Of a stretch of 64,000 nucleotides of DNA, positions 19,690 to 29,529 are shown piece by piece. Position numbers and translations under genes: made by a program. The DNA is from Actinomycetota bacterium (lineage in GTDB: Bacteria; Actinomycetota; Actinomycetes; Actinomycetales; Dermatophilaceae), in NCBI GenBank assembly GCA_020160805.1, contig JAIUPO010000006.1:1-64000 (forward strand). Direction: 5' to 3'. The notes beneath the pieces were generated by a model. That model searched no databases and was not told the origin of the DNA. It was given only the letters and a program-made list of their open reading frames with translations. Numbering within the stretch: the first letter of the stretch is position 1; the number at the start of each line of letters is the position of its first letter.

Positions 19690-20814
19690 ATGGCAAAACC
19701 CTTGGGCACCACGACGCACGAGCACGCCGGATCGGTCGATCTCGGTATGCCGATCCCGCATGGCCTGGACGGGATCCCCCGCCTGGCCGGCGACGCGAAG
19801 CTGACCAAGAAGGACTACACCTCCGACCAGGAGGTGCGCTGGTGCCCCGGCTGCGGCGACTACATCATCTTGAACACGGTGCAGTCCTTCCTGCCCGAAC
19901 TCGGGCTGCGCAAGGAGAACATCGTCTTCGTCTCGGGCATCGGCTGCTCGAGCCGCTTCCCGTACTACCTCGACACCTATGGCATGCACAGCATCCATGG
20001 CCGGGCGCCGGCGATCGCGACCGGCCTGGCGACCTCCCGGCCCGACCTGTCGGTGTGGGTGGTCACCGGTGACGGCGATGCGCTGTCCATCGGCGGCAAC
20101 CACCTGATCCACGCGCTGCGCCGCAATGTCAATATGACGATCCTGCTGTTCAACAACCGGATCTACGGCCTGACCAAGGGGCAGTACTCCCCCACGAGCG
20201 AGCCGGGCAAGATCACCAAGTCGACCCCTGCCGGCTCGGTGGACACCCCCTTCAATCCGGTGAGCCTGGCGTTGGGCGCCGAGGCGACCTTCGTCGCCCG
20301 CAGCCTCGACAACGACCGGGCGCACCTGTCGCACATCCTGCGCGCCGCGGCGGCGCACCGGGGCACCGCGCTGGTCGAGATCTATCAGAACTGCCCGATC
20401 TTCAATGACGGCGCATTCGATGCGATCAAGGACCGCGACCAGCAGCAGGCCCGCCTGGTACAGCTCGCCGACGGTATGCCGGTGACCGTCGGCTCCAAGG
20501 ATGCACGCCAGGTGCTGGTCCGCACCGACGAGGGCAAGCTGGTTTTCGTGCCCGAGGCCGAGGCCACGCCCGAGCGGACGGTCGTGCACAATGCCTCCGA
20601 TCCCGACCCCAGCCAGCAGTTCGCCCTGAGCCGGATCGATGACGCCTCGATGACGCATGTCCCGATGGGCATCTTCCGGCAGGTCGAGCGCCCGACCTAT
20701 GACGATCTCGTGCGCGGCCAGATCGACGCCGCGGTCACCACCGCGGGCGGGCCCGCCGGTGACGCCGAACTCGCCACCCTGATCGCCGGCCGGGACACCT
20801 GGACCGTGGCGTGA
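19690..20814 (+). CDS. korB: 2-oxoacid:ferredoxin oxidoreductase beta subunit
   Basis: 374 residues from ATG 19690 (conserved start MAKPLGTTTH). The beta subunit binds thiamine diphosphate and a [4Fe-4S] cluster. The motif RWCPGCGDY near residue 55 holds two of the cluster cysteines, GIGCSSRFPYY another, and VTGDGDALSIGGNH is the ThDP/Mg site. ALVEIYQNCPIFND, with a further cysteine, closes the catalytic half. It works with KorA (12136-13989) but is separated from it by 5.7 kb. It is divergent from nuoA2 and overlaps the next gene by GTGA. Confidence 0.94.
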   Translation: MAKPLGTTTHEHAGSVDLGMPIPHGLDGIPRLAGDAKLTKKDYTSDQEVRWCPGCGDYIILNTVQSFLPELGLRKENIVFVSGIGCSSRFPYYLDTYGMHSIHGRAPAIATGLATSRPDLSVWVVTGDGDALSIGGNHLIHALRRNVNMTILLFNNRIYGLTKGQYSPTSEPGKITKSTPAGSVDTPFNPVSLALGAEATFVARSLDNDRAHLSHILRAAAAHRGTALVEIYQNCPIFNDGAFDAIKDRDQQQARLVQLADGMPVTVGSKDARQVLVRTDEGKLVFVPEAEATPERTVVHNASDPDPSQQFALSRIDDASMTHVPMGIFRQVERPTYDDLVRGQIDAAVTTAGGPAGDAELATLIAGRDTWTVA

Positions 20815-21794
20815 GCGCTGCCGCGACGGAGGCGGACGAACCCGGCAGACCGGCCGGACCCAGAACGTTGACAAGCGCCGACCAGGCGCGGCGGGGCACG
20901 GCATATGGCGTGCTCGCGTATGGGGTGTGGGGCGTCTTCCCGCTCTACTTCCACGCCCTGAAGCCCGCGGGCGCCTGGGAGATCCTGGCCCACCGCATCG
21001 CTTGGACGATGCTGCTGTGCCTGATCCTCTTGGCCGTCCGCAGGGACTGGGCGTGGCTGCGGCCGACCCTCGCGGACCGGCGGCTCAGCCTCGGACTGGT
21101 CGCCGCCGCCCTCCTCATCGCCGCGAACTGGGTGATCTATGTCGTCGCCGTCCTGGCCGGGCATACCTATGAAGCGGCGCTCGGCTACTTCCTTAACCCG
21201 CTGGTCACGGTCGCTCTCGGCGTGGTCCTCCTCGGCGAGCGATTGCGGCGGGCGCAGTGGATCGCTGTGGGGATCGGCGCGGCGGCCTTCCTGTACCTCG
21301 CCCTCGCCGGCGGCGGCTTCCCGGTTGTCGCGATCAGCCTCGCACTGAGCTTTGGGCTCTACGGGCTGCTGAAGAAGCGGGTCGGGGTCGCGCTCGACCC
21401 GTGGCATTCGCTCTTCGCCGAGACGGCGATCCTGCTGCCCGCGGCGGCCGTCATCCTGCTCATCGTCGCCGAGCGCGGCGACGCGACCTTCGGGACCGGG
21501 GCCTGGCATACGACCCTGCTCGCGATGGCCGGTCTCGTGACGGCGATCCCGCTGCTGCTTTTCGCGGCCGCGGCCCAACGCGTGCCCCTGGTGACGATGG
21601 GCTTGATCCAGTTCATGACGCCGGTGATGCAGCTGATCGTCGGCGTGCTGCTGCTCAATGAGCACGTCACGTCCTCATCGTGGGTGGGTTTCGGCATCGT
21701 CTGGATCGCCTTGGTGATTCTCTCGGTGGATTCGCTGCGGGCGGCCCGACGCTCCCGCGCCACCATCACCCCGCTGGATCCCGCCGCCGAATAG
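20811..21794 (+). CDS. rarD: RarD-type EamA-family transporter
   Basis: 327 residues starting at a GTG that overlaps the korB stop by four bases. Ten hydrophobic segments are visible. The early GTAYGVLAYGVWGVFPLYF and LLIAANWVIYVVAV segments are typical of RarD proteins in the drug/metabolite transporter superfamily. Substrate is unknown. Cotranscription with korB is likely from the overlap but has no obvious metabolic meaning. Confidence 0.88.
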   Translation: MSAAATEADEPGRPAGPRTLTSADQARRGTAYGVLAYGVWGVFPLYFHALKPAGAWEILAHRIAWTMLLCLILLAVRRDWAWLRPTLADRRLSLGLVAAALLIAANWVIYVVAVLAGHTYEAALGYFLNPLVTVALGVVLLGERLRRAQWIAVGIGAAAFLYLALAGGGFPVVAISLALSFGLYGLLKKRVGVALDPWHSLFAETAILLPAAAVILLIVAERGDATFGTGAWHTTLLAMAGLVTAIPLLLFAAAAQRVPLVTMGLIQFMTPVMQLIVGVLLLNEHVTSSSWVGFGIVWIALVILSVDSLRAARRSRATITPLDPAAE

Positions 21795-21834
21795 GGCCGC
21801 CTCAGCGGCCTCTCAGCCACCCTCCAGGAGAATC

Positions 21835-22755
21835 GTGAGTATGTCGCCCGCTCGCGCCAATCTGACGAAGTTCGCTTGGCTCTCGATCGCCGCCGCCATC
21901 GCCACGATCGCCTTGAAGTTCGGCGCTTATGTCATGACGGGCTCGGTCGGTCTGCTCTCCGATGCGGCCGAGTCGATCGTCAACCTCGTCGCGGCCTTCG
22001 TCGCCCTGCTGGCCTTGCACGTCGCCGCGCGACCGGCGGATGAGGACCACCACTTCGGTCACTCCAAGGCGGAGTATTTCTCGGCCGTTGTCGAAGGCGT
22101 GATGATCTTCATCGCGGCCGTCTTTATCCTGTGGACCTCGGTCCAACGCTTCCTCGACCCGCAGCCGCTGGAGAATGTCGGCGTCGGCCTCGGGATTTCC
22201 ATCGTCGCGTCGGTGCTCAACGGCCTGGTGGCCCTCACCCTGCTGCGCGCCGGGCGGCAGCACGACTCGATCACCCTGGTCGCCGACGGCAAGCACCTGC
22301 TCACCGATGTGTGGACCTCGGTCGGCGTCGTCGTCGGGGTGCTGCTGGTGGCGCTGACGAAATGGGAGCGGCTTGACCCGGTCATCGCCTTCCTCGTCGG
22401 CTGCAATATCGTCTGGACCGGCTGGCACCTAATCCGCGATTCCGTGGACGGGCTGATGGACAAGGCCATCGACGGCGAGCGCGCCGACGCGATCCGCACC
22501 GTGCTCGACCGGCACAGCAGCGACGAGGTGACCTACCACCATCTGCGCACCCGAGAGGCCGGCCACCAAGTCTTCGCGTCCGTGCACGTCCTAGTCCCAG
22601 GGGCCTGGACTGTGCAGCATGGCCACGATCTGGTCGAGGAGATCGAGACCGACCTGCGCGCCAGCCTGCCCGCCCTCGACGTCAACATCCACCTCGAGCC
22701 GCGCGAGGATCCCCGCTCGTATGAAGCTGGCCTGCGCACCCCCGAACAGCTCTGA
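21835..22755 (+). CDS. cation diffusion facilitator family transporter
   Basis: 306 residues. AGGAG lies four bases before GTG 21835; ATG 21841 is also possible. Six membrane segments are present, with the metal-site helices marked by LLSDAAESIVNL in the second and ADGKHLLTDVWTS (H-x3-D) in the fifth. HHFGHSKAEYFS fills the loop between segments two and three. The C-terminal cytoplasmic domain from residue 210 is the usual metal-sensing fold. CDF proteins exchange divalent cations such as Zn, Fe or Mn for protons; the ion is not readable here. Confidence 0.9.
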   Translation: MSMSPARANLTKFAWLSIAAAIATIALKFGAYVMTGSVGLLSDAAESIVNLVAAFVALLALHVAARPADEDHHFGHSKAEYFSAVVEGVMIFIAAVFILWTSVQRFLDPQPLENVGVGLGISIVASVLNGLVALTLLRAGRQHDSITLVADGKHLLTDVWTSVGVVVGVLLVALTKWERLDPVIAFLVGCNIVWTGWHLIRDSVDGLMDKAIDGERADAIRTVLDRHSSDEVTYHHLRTREAGHQVFASVHVLVPGAWTVQHGHDLVEEIETDLRASLPALDVNIHLEPREDPRSYEAGLRTPEQL

Positions 22756-22780
22756 CTCCGGTAAAGCGCTTGCATACTGC

Positions 22781-22786
22781 TAGCAT
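22781..22786 (+). promoter_or_regulatory. putative -10 for leaderless vapBC-like transcript
   Basis: TAGCAT ends six bases before the ATG at 22793. The palindrome GCTAGC overlaps it, which could serve antitoxin autoregulation. Confidence 0.4.
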
Positions 22787-22792
22787 GTCGTC

Positions 22793-23020
22793 ATGACAAC
22801 GCTGTACGTCCGGGACGTTCCCACCGAGGTTGCGGCGACGTTGAAAGAGCGTGCAGCGGCGGCGGGGATGTCGTTGTCCGCCTATGTCGCGGCCGAACTC
22901 ACCCGGATGGCCGAGCGGCCCACCAATGCAGAGATCGTGGAACGCCTCCGTCGACTCGACCGGAGCCAGGGGCCATCATCGTCTGACATCGTCGATGTCC
23001 TCGGGCAATCTCGGCGATGA
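22793..23020 (+). CDS. FitA/VapB-like ribbon-helix-helix antitoxin
   Basis: 75 residues. The N-terminal TLYVRDVPTEVAATLKERA followed by GMSLSAYVAAELTRMA is a typical ribbon-helix-helix DNA-binding domain of FitA/VapB antitoxins. The C-terminal part would wrap the toxin. It overlaps the downstream PIN-domain gene by four bases (ATGA). Antitoxins of this type repress their own operon as a complex with the toxin. Confidence 0.88.
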   Translation: MTTLYVRDVPTEVAATLKERAAAAGMSLSAYVAAELTRMAERPTNAEIVERLRRLDRSQGPSSSDIVDVLGQSRR

Positions 23021-23409
23021 TCGTCGTCGACGCCTCGGCAATGGTCGAGGCGCTGATCGGCCGAGACGTTGACGAGAGCCTTCTGGATGTCCTAGCCGGC
23101 CATCTCGCAGCACCGCACCTGCTGGACATCGAGGTCCTCTCGGTCCTGCGCGGTCTAACCCTGAGCCAGAAGCTGCCTCTTGCCTTGGCCGACACGGCTC
23201 GCGCCCATCACTTCGCCATGATGATCGACCGGCACGAGACCGCGCCCTTGGCTGGGCGCATCTGGGACCTGCGCCACCAGTACACGACCTACGACGCCGC
23301 CTACCTGGCCCTGGCTGAAGTCCTCGACGTGCCGATTCACACCTGCGACGCAAAACTCGACAGCGGCGGCCACACCGCAACCGTTCGCATCCACCCGCGA
23401 ACGCACTAA
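23017..23409 (+). CDS. VapC-like PIN-domain ribonuclease toxin
   Basis: 130 residues. The PIN acidic residues are visible: Asp in MIVVDASAMVEAL (residue 5), Glu in LLDIEVLSVLRG (about 40), and Asp in YTTYDAAYLALAE and HTCDAKLD. VapC toxins cleave tRNA or rRNA when released from the antitoxin. It is intact, so the pair could be functional. It is convergent with the polyprenyl synthase gene. Confidence 0.9.
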   Translation: MIVVDASAMVEALIGRDVDESLLDVLAGHLAAPHLLDIEVLSVLRGLTLSQKLPLALADTARAHHFAMMIDRHETAPLAGRIWDLRHQYTTYDAAYLALAEVLDVPIHTCDAKLDSGGHTATVRIHPRTH

Positions 23410-23472
23410 ACGTCCCTGACGTCGATGACAGCCGCGACGGTGCGCGGGCGCGCCATCTCGGGCCAAAACCAG

Positions 23473-24474
23473 TCAGCCGTCGCGGCGGACGACGCGGTCG
23501 GCGAGGTGGGCCAAGGCGGCCGTGACCTCGCCTTGGGGCAAGGCAGCAAGGATGTCCTTGGCGCCGGCGGCGACGGCCTCGGTCTCGGCGCGGGCGCGGG
23601 CCATGGCAGGGTGCGGCCGAAGCAGGGCCAGTGCTTCGGCGACCTGATCCTCGCTCGGCTCGCTCAGGCGCAGCAGGTGCTGCAAGCGGGCGTCGGCCGG
23701 GTCCTGGGAGGCCAGTGCGTGAATGATCGGCAGGGTTCGCTTGCCCTCGCGGATGTCGGTACCGGGCGCCTTGCCGAGGACATCCATCTCCGAACTGATG
23801 TCGATCAGGTCGTCGGCGAGTTGGAAGGCGACGCCGATCCGCTCGCCATACTCGATGAGCGTCGCGATCGTCTCGCGCGAGCAGCCGGACAGCAGCGCGC
23901 CATAGCGCGCCGCTGTCGCGATGAGCACGCCGGTCTTGTCGGCGAGCACGCCGAGGTAGTAGGCGTTCGGATCCTGCCCGGGCGGGCACGCACGATCATC
24001 GCGGATCTGGCCCGAGCAGAGCCGGATGAAGGTCTGGCTCTGGATCTTGACGGCCTCCGGGCCGAGGTCGGCGATGATGTCCGAGGCCGTGCCGAAGAGC
24101 AGGTCGCCGACGAGGATCGCCGTCGAGTTGTCATACTTCGCATTCGCGGACGGCGCCCCGCGCCGGGTGAGCGCATCGTCCATGACGTCGTCGTGATAGA
24201 GCGAGGCGAGGTGGGTCAGCTCGACACCCGCCGCGGCCGCGACGACATCGTCATTGATCCCCGAGCCCAGTTCGGCCGCCAACAGCGTCAGCAGCGGCCG
24301 GAAGCGCTTGCCGCCGGCGCGCAGCAGGTGCGCATTAGCCTCGGCGATGAACGGATCGTCATGATCAACGCGGGCCGTGAGCAGGTCCTCGACGGCGGCC
24401 AGGCCGAGATCGAGGCGAGCCTGCAGCCCCGGGGAGATCCCCGGGAGCGCAGGAGCGGGTGCGGGAGTGACCAT
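23473..24474 (-). CDS. polyprenyl diphosphate synthase (menaquinone side chain)
   Basis: 333 residues. Trans-prenyltransferase motifs are complete: first Asp-rich motif in LYHDDVMDDALTRRG near residue 92, second in QLADDLIDIS near residue 218, plus GGKRFRPLL near residue 55. It elongates farnesyl or geranyl diphosphate with isopentenyl diphosphate, most likely to the chain used by MenA. The start lies three bases after the nuoN stop, so it is the last gene of the menJ-like/nuo operon. Exact chain length cannot be read from the sequence. Confidence 0.92.
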   Translation of the reverse strand: MVTPAPAPALPGISPGLQARLDLGLAAVEDLLTARVDHDDPFIAEANAHLLRAGGKRFRPLLTLLAAELGSGINDDVVAAAAGVELTHLASLYHDDVMDDALTRRGAPSANAKYDNSTAILVGDLLFGTASDIIADLGPEAVKIQSQTFIRLCSGQIRDDRACPPGQDPNAYYLGVLADKTGVLIATAARYGALLSGCSRETIATLIEYGERIGVAFQLADDLIDISSEMDVLGKAPGTDIREGKRTLPIIHALASQDPADARLQHLLRLSEPSEDQVAEALALLRPHPAMARARAETEAVAAGAKDILAALPQGEVTAALAHLADRVVRRDG

Positions 24475-24477
24475 AGG

Positions 24478-26040
24478 TCAGCGGATGAACTGGCTGGCCT
24501 GGTTGGCCAGGTCCAGCACCGGTGCCGGGAAGACGCCGAGCGCGACCGTCAAGATCACGGCGACGGCCAGACCGACGGTCGTCAGGACGGACGGGTTGAG
24601 GGCACGAACCTCGCCTTGTGCCTCGCTGAAATACATCAGCACGATGACACGGACATAAACGAAGGCCGTGACCAGGCTGCACAGCACACCGATGACGACG
24701 AGCACGGCCAAGGTGGTGCCGCCATGGGCGATCGCCGGGGCGAAAGCCGCGAACTTGGCGGTGAAACCAGAGGTCAGCGGGATGCCGGCGAAGGTCAGCA
24801 GCAGCAGCGCGAAGATGCCAGCCACCACGGGGTGCCGCTTGCCCAGCCCGCTCCACTGCGCGATGTGCGAGGCCTCGGCGCTGCCCTCGCGGACCAAGGC
24901 GACGATACCGAAGGCGGCGATCGTGGCCAGGCCGTAGGCCAGGACATAGAACATCACGCCGGAGACACCGGTCGCATCGAACGCGAGAACACCGACGAGG
25001 ATGAAGCCGGCGTGGGCGACCGAGCTATAGGCCAGGAGGCGCTTGATGTCGGTCTGCGTCACGGACAGCACCGAGCCGACGATCATCGTCAGCGCCGCGA
25101 TCGCCGCCACGCCCATCCGCCAGTCCCAGCGGTCCGCGTCGATGCCGGTGTATGCCAGTCGCAGGATCGCCCCGAAAGCGGCCAGCTTGGTGCAGGCGGC
25201 CATGAAGCCGGTGATCGGCGACGGCGCGCCTTGGTAGACATCCGGGGTCCACTGGTGGAAGGGCACGGCGCCGACCTTGAAGAGCAGGCCGACGAGCACG
25301 AGCAAGACACCCGGGAGCAGCAGTCCCTCGACATCCGCCGGGGCGGTGGTGATGGCCTGGCTGAGGGCGGAGAACTTCACCGAGCCGGCATACCCGAACA
25401 GCAAAGCGGACCCGAAGAGGAAGAAGGCGCTGGAGAAGGAACCGAGGAGGAAGTACTTCAGGGCGGCTTCTTGCGACAGCAGGCGACGGCGACGGGCCAG
25501 GCCAGTGAGCAGATAGAGCGGCAGCGAGAGAACTTCCAGCGCGACGAACATGACCAGCAGATCGCCGGCGGCCGGGAAGATCATCATGCCGGCGACGGAG
25601 AACAGGGCCAGCGGGAAGACCTCGCTTGTGCCCCAGCCGGCGCGGGTCGCGGCCGCCTCTAGCGGCGAGCCGGGAACGGCGGCGCCCATGGGGGTGAAGG
25701 CGTCCGCTCCGGCGCTGGAGAACTTCTCGGCCATCAGCAGGACCGATAGGAAGGACAGCAACAGCACTGAGCCCTGCATGAAGAGGGCAGGACCGTCGAT
25801 GATCATCGCGCCGTCGAGGGTCGCGCCCTTGTTGTCGACGGCCTTCCACACCAGCGCGCCGAAGGAGGCAGCGATCGTGAGCAGGGCCAGTGCAACCTGG
25901 ATGGAGTGGCGCGACGAGCGCGGCGCGAAGGCGTCGACGAGGACGCCGATCAAGGCGCCGCCGAAGACGATCAGCACGGGCAGGATGGCCCAGTAATTGA
26001 TCTCGGCGACCGTGAAGGCGGTCGGCAAGAGCGTGGTCAT
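24478..26040 (-). CDS. nuoN: NADH-quinone oxidoreductase subunit N
   Basis: 520 residues from ATG 26040, sharing one base with the nuoM stop (TGATG); a GTG three bases earlier is possible. Fourteen or so membrane segments. The channel segment is FKVGAVPFHQWTPDVYQGAP near residue 260, followed by the SSVAHAGF helix. One of the three proton-pumping antiporter-like subunits of the main complex I. The downstream polyprenyl synthase starts three bases after its stop. Confidence 0.95.
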   Translation of the reverse strand: MTTLLPTAFTVAEINYWAILPVLIVFGGALIGVLVDAFAPRSSRHSIQVALALLTIAASFGALVWKAVDNKGATLDGAMIIDGPALFMQGSVLLLSFLSVLLMAEKFSSAGADAFTPMGAAVPGSPLEAAATRAGWGTSEVFPLALFSVAGMMIFPAAGDLLVMFVALEVLSLPLYLLTGLARRRRLLSQEAALKYFLLGSFSSAFFLFGSALLFGYAGSVKFSALSQAITTAPADVEGLLLPGVLLVLVGLLFKVGAVPFHQWTPDVYQGAPSPITGFMAACTKLAAFGAILRLAYTGIDADRWDWRMGVAAIAALTMIVGSVLSVTQTDIKRLLAYSSVAHAGFILVGVLAFDATGVSGVMFYVLAYGLATIAAFGIVALVREGSAEASHIAQWSGLGKRHPVVAGIFALLLLTFAGIPLTSGFTAKFAAFAPAIAHGGTTLAVLVVIGVLCSLVTAFVYVRVIVLMYFSEAQGEVRALNPSVLTTVGLAVAVILTVALGVFPAPVLDLANQASQFIR

Positions 26041-27575
26041 CACTTCTCACTCCCAGTGGAAACGGCGGCGGGAACGACCGGCACGGGATCGCTCACCCCC
26101 ACCTCGGTGAGGACCCGCTGCACCGCGGGATTGAGGACGTCAAGAACCGGCTTGGGGTAGACGCCGAGGATCAGGAAGCTCGCGATGAGCGGGGCGACGA
26201 CCCACTTCTCACGCCAGTTCAAGTCCTTGGCTTCGACGCCATCCGGCTTGGGCCCAGTCATCAGGCGCTTGTACATCCACAGGATGTAGATCGCCGCCAA
26301 CACGATCGCCAAGACCGCGATCGAGGCCACGCCGCGGTAGCGCGAGAAGGTGCCGATGATGACGAGCACTTCAGAGACGAAAGAGCTCAGGCCCGGCAAC
26401 GCGAGGCTGGAGAGACCGCTGATCAGGAAGGTTCCGGCGAGGATCGGGGTGACCCGCTGCCAGCCGCCATAATCCGAAATCTTGGTGCTGCCGTGGCGGG
26501 CGATGAGCATGCCAGCGATGAGGAACAGGCCCGCGGTCGAGAAGCCGTGGTTGATCATGTAGAGCGTCGAGCCGGCGCCCGAGACCGACGTCATCGCGAA
26601 GATGCCCAGCACGATCAGGCCGAAGTGGCTGATCGAGGTGTAGGAGATCAGGCGCATCATGTCGTTCTGGGCGATGGCCGCGAAGGCGCCATAGAAGATC
26701 GACACGACCGCGAGCGCGATGACCACCGGGGTCGCCCACTTGCTGGCCTCCGGGAAGAGCTGCAGGCAGAAGCGCAGCATGCCGTAGGTGCCGACCTTGT
26801 CCAGGACACCGACGAGCAGGGTCGCCGTGGCCGGCTTGGCCACGCCGGCCGCATCCGGAAGCCAGGTGTGGACTGGCCACATCGGCGCCTTGACGGCGAA
26901 GGCGATGAAGAAGCCGACCCAGAGCCACTTCGCCACGGTGGGATCGATGTCCAGCCCCGTGAGGTTGGAGATCAGGAAGCCCTCCTTGCCGCCGGGGCCC
27001 TGGAAGTAGAGGCCGATAACGGCCGCCAGCATTACGAGACCGCCCGCGAGCGAGAAAAGCAGGAACTTCAGCGCGGCCGCTTGCCGGCCCGGTCCGCCAT
27101 ACCCACCGATGAGGAAGTAGACCGGGATGAGCATCGCCTCGAAGAAAACGTAGAACAAGAAGACATCGGTGGCCGCGAAGACGCCGACCATGAAGGTCAG
27201 CAGCAGCAGCGTCCACGCGAAGTAGTTCTTTTCGCGGGTGCCGCCTTCGGGCACGTCATGCCAGGCGGCGAGGATGCAGACCGGGGTGAGGATGAGCGCG
27301 AGCAGGATCAGCGTCAACGAGATGCCGTCGACCCCGAGGGCGTAGGAGACGCCGAAGCTGGGGATCCACTCGTGGATCTCGGAGAGTTGGAACTGCGAGA
27401 TCGCATTGCGGTCGAACTGCGCGACCGAGCCCACGCCGACCGCGAGGGTGGCGAGCGAGAAGGCGAGCGCCAGCTCTTTGGCCCGCTCGGCCATCGCGGC
27501 GGGGAGGGCGGCGATGAGCGCGGCGCCGACGAGCGGCACCACCATCATCACCGTCAGCCAGGGGAAGTTCTCCAT
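26040..27575 (-). CDS. nuoM: NADH-quinone oxidoreductase subunit M
   Basis: 511 residues from ATG 27575, whose A is also the last base of the nuoL stop. Motifs: FYVFFEAMLIPVYFLIGGYG with the membrane glutamate, and FAVKAPMWPVHTWLPDA with the channel lysine near residue 235. The frame stays open upstream, but that part is a shadow of nuoL. Pumping subunit of the main 14-subunit complex I in the cytoplasmic membrane. Confidence 0.95.
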   Translation of the reverse strand: MENFPWLTVMMVVPLVGAALIAALPAAMAERAKELALAFSLATLAVGVGSVAQFDRNAISQFQLSEIHEWIPSFGVSYALGVDGISLTLILLALILTPVCILAAWHDVPEGGTREKNYFAWTLLLLTFMVGVFAATDVFLFYVFFEAMLIPVYFLIGGYGGPGRQAAALKFLLFSLAGGLVMLAAVIGLYFQGPGGKEGFLISNLTGLDIDPTVAKWLWVGFFIAFAVKAPMWPVHTWLPDAAGVAKPATATLLVGVLDKVGTYGMLRFCLQLFPEASKWATPVVIALAVVSIFYGAFAAIAQNDMMRLISYTSISHFGLIVLGIFAMTSVSGAGSTLYMINHGFSTAGLFLIAGMLIARHGSTKISDYGGWQRVTPILAGTFLISGLSSLALPGLSSFVSEVLVIIGTFSRYRGVASIAVLAIVLAAIYILWMYKRLMTGPKPDGVEAKDLNWREKWVVAPLIASFLILGVYPKPVLDVLNPAVQRVLTEVGVSDPVPVVPAAVSTGSEK

Positions 27576-29512
27576 CAGTTCATCACCCACAGTGCACCGA
27601 GGACAGTGACGACACCGGCGAGCATCGTCAGGGCGTAGGAGCGTGCATAACCGTTCTGCAGGCGCCGCAATCGCGTCGAGGCGGCACCGGTCAGCTTGCC
27701 GAGGCCCATCGCGCCGCCGTCGACCAATTCGTTGTCGGTCCAGATGACCGAGCGCACGAGCTTGATTCCGGGCCACATGAAGATCGCCTCGTTGAGGTCG
27801 TCTTGGTAGAGGTCCTTGCGGGCCGCCTGGGTCAGCGCATTGCCGGCCGGGGCGTTGACCGGGACCTCGTCGCGGCCATAACGAACCCACGCCAGGCCGG
27901 CGCCGAGGGCGACAAGGATCAAGGTCGCCGCCATCAGGACCGGGACGGCGATCACCGGCTCGTGGTGCTCGTGATGCCCGGTGACCGGCTCCAGCCAGTT
28001 GCTGAAGATATTCGTCGGGCCGAGGATCAGGCCGAGGGCGGCCGAGCCGACCGCGAGAACCATCATCGGCACCGTCATCGTCAGCGGCGACTCGTGCGGG
28101 TGCTGCGGCGGGTCATCGGTCCAGCGGGCCTTGCCGTGGAAGGTCATGAAGAACAGGCGCGACATATAGAAGGCGGTCACGCCGGCGCCGAGCAAGGCAG
28201 CGAGGCCAAAGACCCACGGGCGCCAGCCTTCGCCGACGAAGGCGGCCTCAATGATTTTGTCCTTGCTCCAGAAACCGGAGAAGGGCGGGACACCGAGGAT
28301 CGCCAGCCAGCCGAGGCCGAAGGTGATCCACGTGATCTTCATGTACTTGCCGAGGTCACCGAAGCGGCGCATGTCGACCTGGTCGTGCATGCCGTGCATG
28401 ACCGAGCCGGCCCCGAGGAACATCCCGGCCTTGAAGAAGCCGTGGGTGATCAGGTGGAAGATCGCGAAGGCATAGCCGATCGGGCCGAGGCCGGCGGCGA
28501 GCATCATGTAGCCGATCTGGCTCATCGTCGAGGCGGCCAGCGCCTTCTTGATGTCGTCCTTGGCGCAGCCGACGATGGCGCCATACGTCAAGGTGATCGC
28601 GCCGACGACCGCGACCGCGAGCTGCGCGTTCGGGGCGCCCTCGAAGATCGCGTGGCTGCGCACGACGAGGTAGACACCGGCGGTGACCATCGTTGCGGCG
28701 TGGATGAGCGCCGAGACCGGCGTCGGGCCGGCCATGGCGTCTCCGAGCCAGCTTTGCAGCGGGAACTGTGCCGACTTGCCGCAGGCGCCGAGGAGCAGGA
28801 GCAGACCGATGGCGGTCAGCGCCGCGCTGCTCGCCCCGCCGACACCGGCGTCGACGCTCGCGAAGTCGACGGCACCGAAGGTCGCGAACATCAGTGAGAT
28901 GGCGAGGGCCAGGCCGATGTCACCGACGCGGTTGACCCAGAAGGCCTTGTTCGCGGCGGTGGCGTAGGCCGGGTTGTGGTTCCAGAAGCCGATCAGCAGG
29001 TATGACGCGAGGCCCACGCCTTCCCAGCCGACGAAGAGCAGGAGGTAGGAGTCGGCGAGGACCAGCAGCAGCATGGAGGCGACGAAGAGGTTCAAGTAGG
29101 CAAAGAAGCGCCGCTTGTCCGGGTCGTGGCTCATGTAGCCGAGGGAGTAGACGTGGATCAAGCTGCCCACGAAGGTGATCAGCATGACGAAGCTGATCGA
29201 CAAGGTGTCGATCTGCAGGCCCGCCTGGAGGTTGAAGGCGCCGGCCGGGATCCAGTCGAAGAGCACCTGGTGGGTGGATCGCTGCTCCGGGTCGACCGCC
29301 GCCAACTGAAGCAGCGCGACGACCCCGAGGCCGAAGCTCGCCCAGGACAAGCCGGTCGCCATGGCCGGGCCGAAGCTGTTGGTCGCCTTGCCGCCGAGCA
29401 ACAGGATCGCAGCGCCGGCCAGCGGCAGCGCGATCAGCAACCAGCCGGCCATGGAGACGGCGTCCGAGGACGTCGTGCTCTCCATCGCGATCTGGGTCAG
29501 GAGGGTGGACAC
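27575..29512 (-). CDS. nuoL: NADH-quinone oxidoreductase subunit L
   Basis: 645 residues from GTG 29512. Signatures: [38 protein letters not shown] near residue 245, and [15 protein letters not shown]. The C-terminal lateral helix region is present. It is the distal proton pump of the main complex I and is only distantly similar to the second copy at 7112. Confidence 0.95.
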   Translation of the reverse strand: MSTLLTQIAMESTTSSDAVSMAGWLLIALPLAGAAILLLGGKATNSFGPAMATGLSWASFGLGVVALLQLAAVDPEQRSTHQVLFDWIPAGAFNLQAGLQIDTLSISFVMLITFVGSLIHVYSLGYMSHDPDKRRFFAYLNLFVASMLLLVLADSYLLLFVGWEGVGLASYLLIGFWNHNPAYATAANKAFWVNRVGDIGLALAISLMFATFGAVDFASVDAGVGGASSAALTAIGLLLLLGACGKSAQFPLQSWLGDAMAGPTPVSALIHAATMVTAGVYLVVRSHAIFEGAPNAQLAVAVVGAITLTYGAIVGCAKDDIKKALAASTMSQIGYMMLAAGLGPIGYAFAIFHLITHGFFKAGMFLGAGSVMHGMHDQVDMRRFGDLGKYMKITWITFGLGWLAILGVPPFSGFWSKDKIIEAAFVGEGWRPWVFGLAALLGAGVTAFYMSRLFFMTFHGKARWTDDPPQHPHESPLTMTVPMMVLAVGSAALGLILGPTNIFSNWLEPVTGHHEHHEPVIAVPVLMAATLILVALGAGLAWVRYGRDEVPVNAPAGNALTQAARKDLYQDDLNEAIFMWPGIKLVRSVIWTDNELVDGGAMGLGKLTGAASTRLRRLQNGYARSYALTMLAGVVTVLGALWVMN

Positions 29513-29529
29513 GATGTGTTATCCCCTTC

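Noticed and set aside
23431-23486. 10-bp inverted repeat GCCGCGACGG/CCGTCGCGGC at the end of the polyprenyl synthase gene as a terminator
   Set aside because: The arms are 36 bases apart, one lies inside the coding sequence, and there is no T-tract; GC-rich chance pairing is likely.
23425-25662. 745-codon open frame on the plus strand opposite the polyprenyl synthase and nuoN
   Set aside because: It mirrors genuine minus-strand genes in a GC-rich genome and is rich in Arg/Gly/Asp/Glu/Gln with no domain; the minus strand encodes unmistakable conserved proteins.
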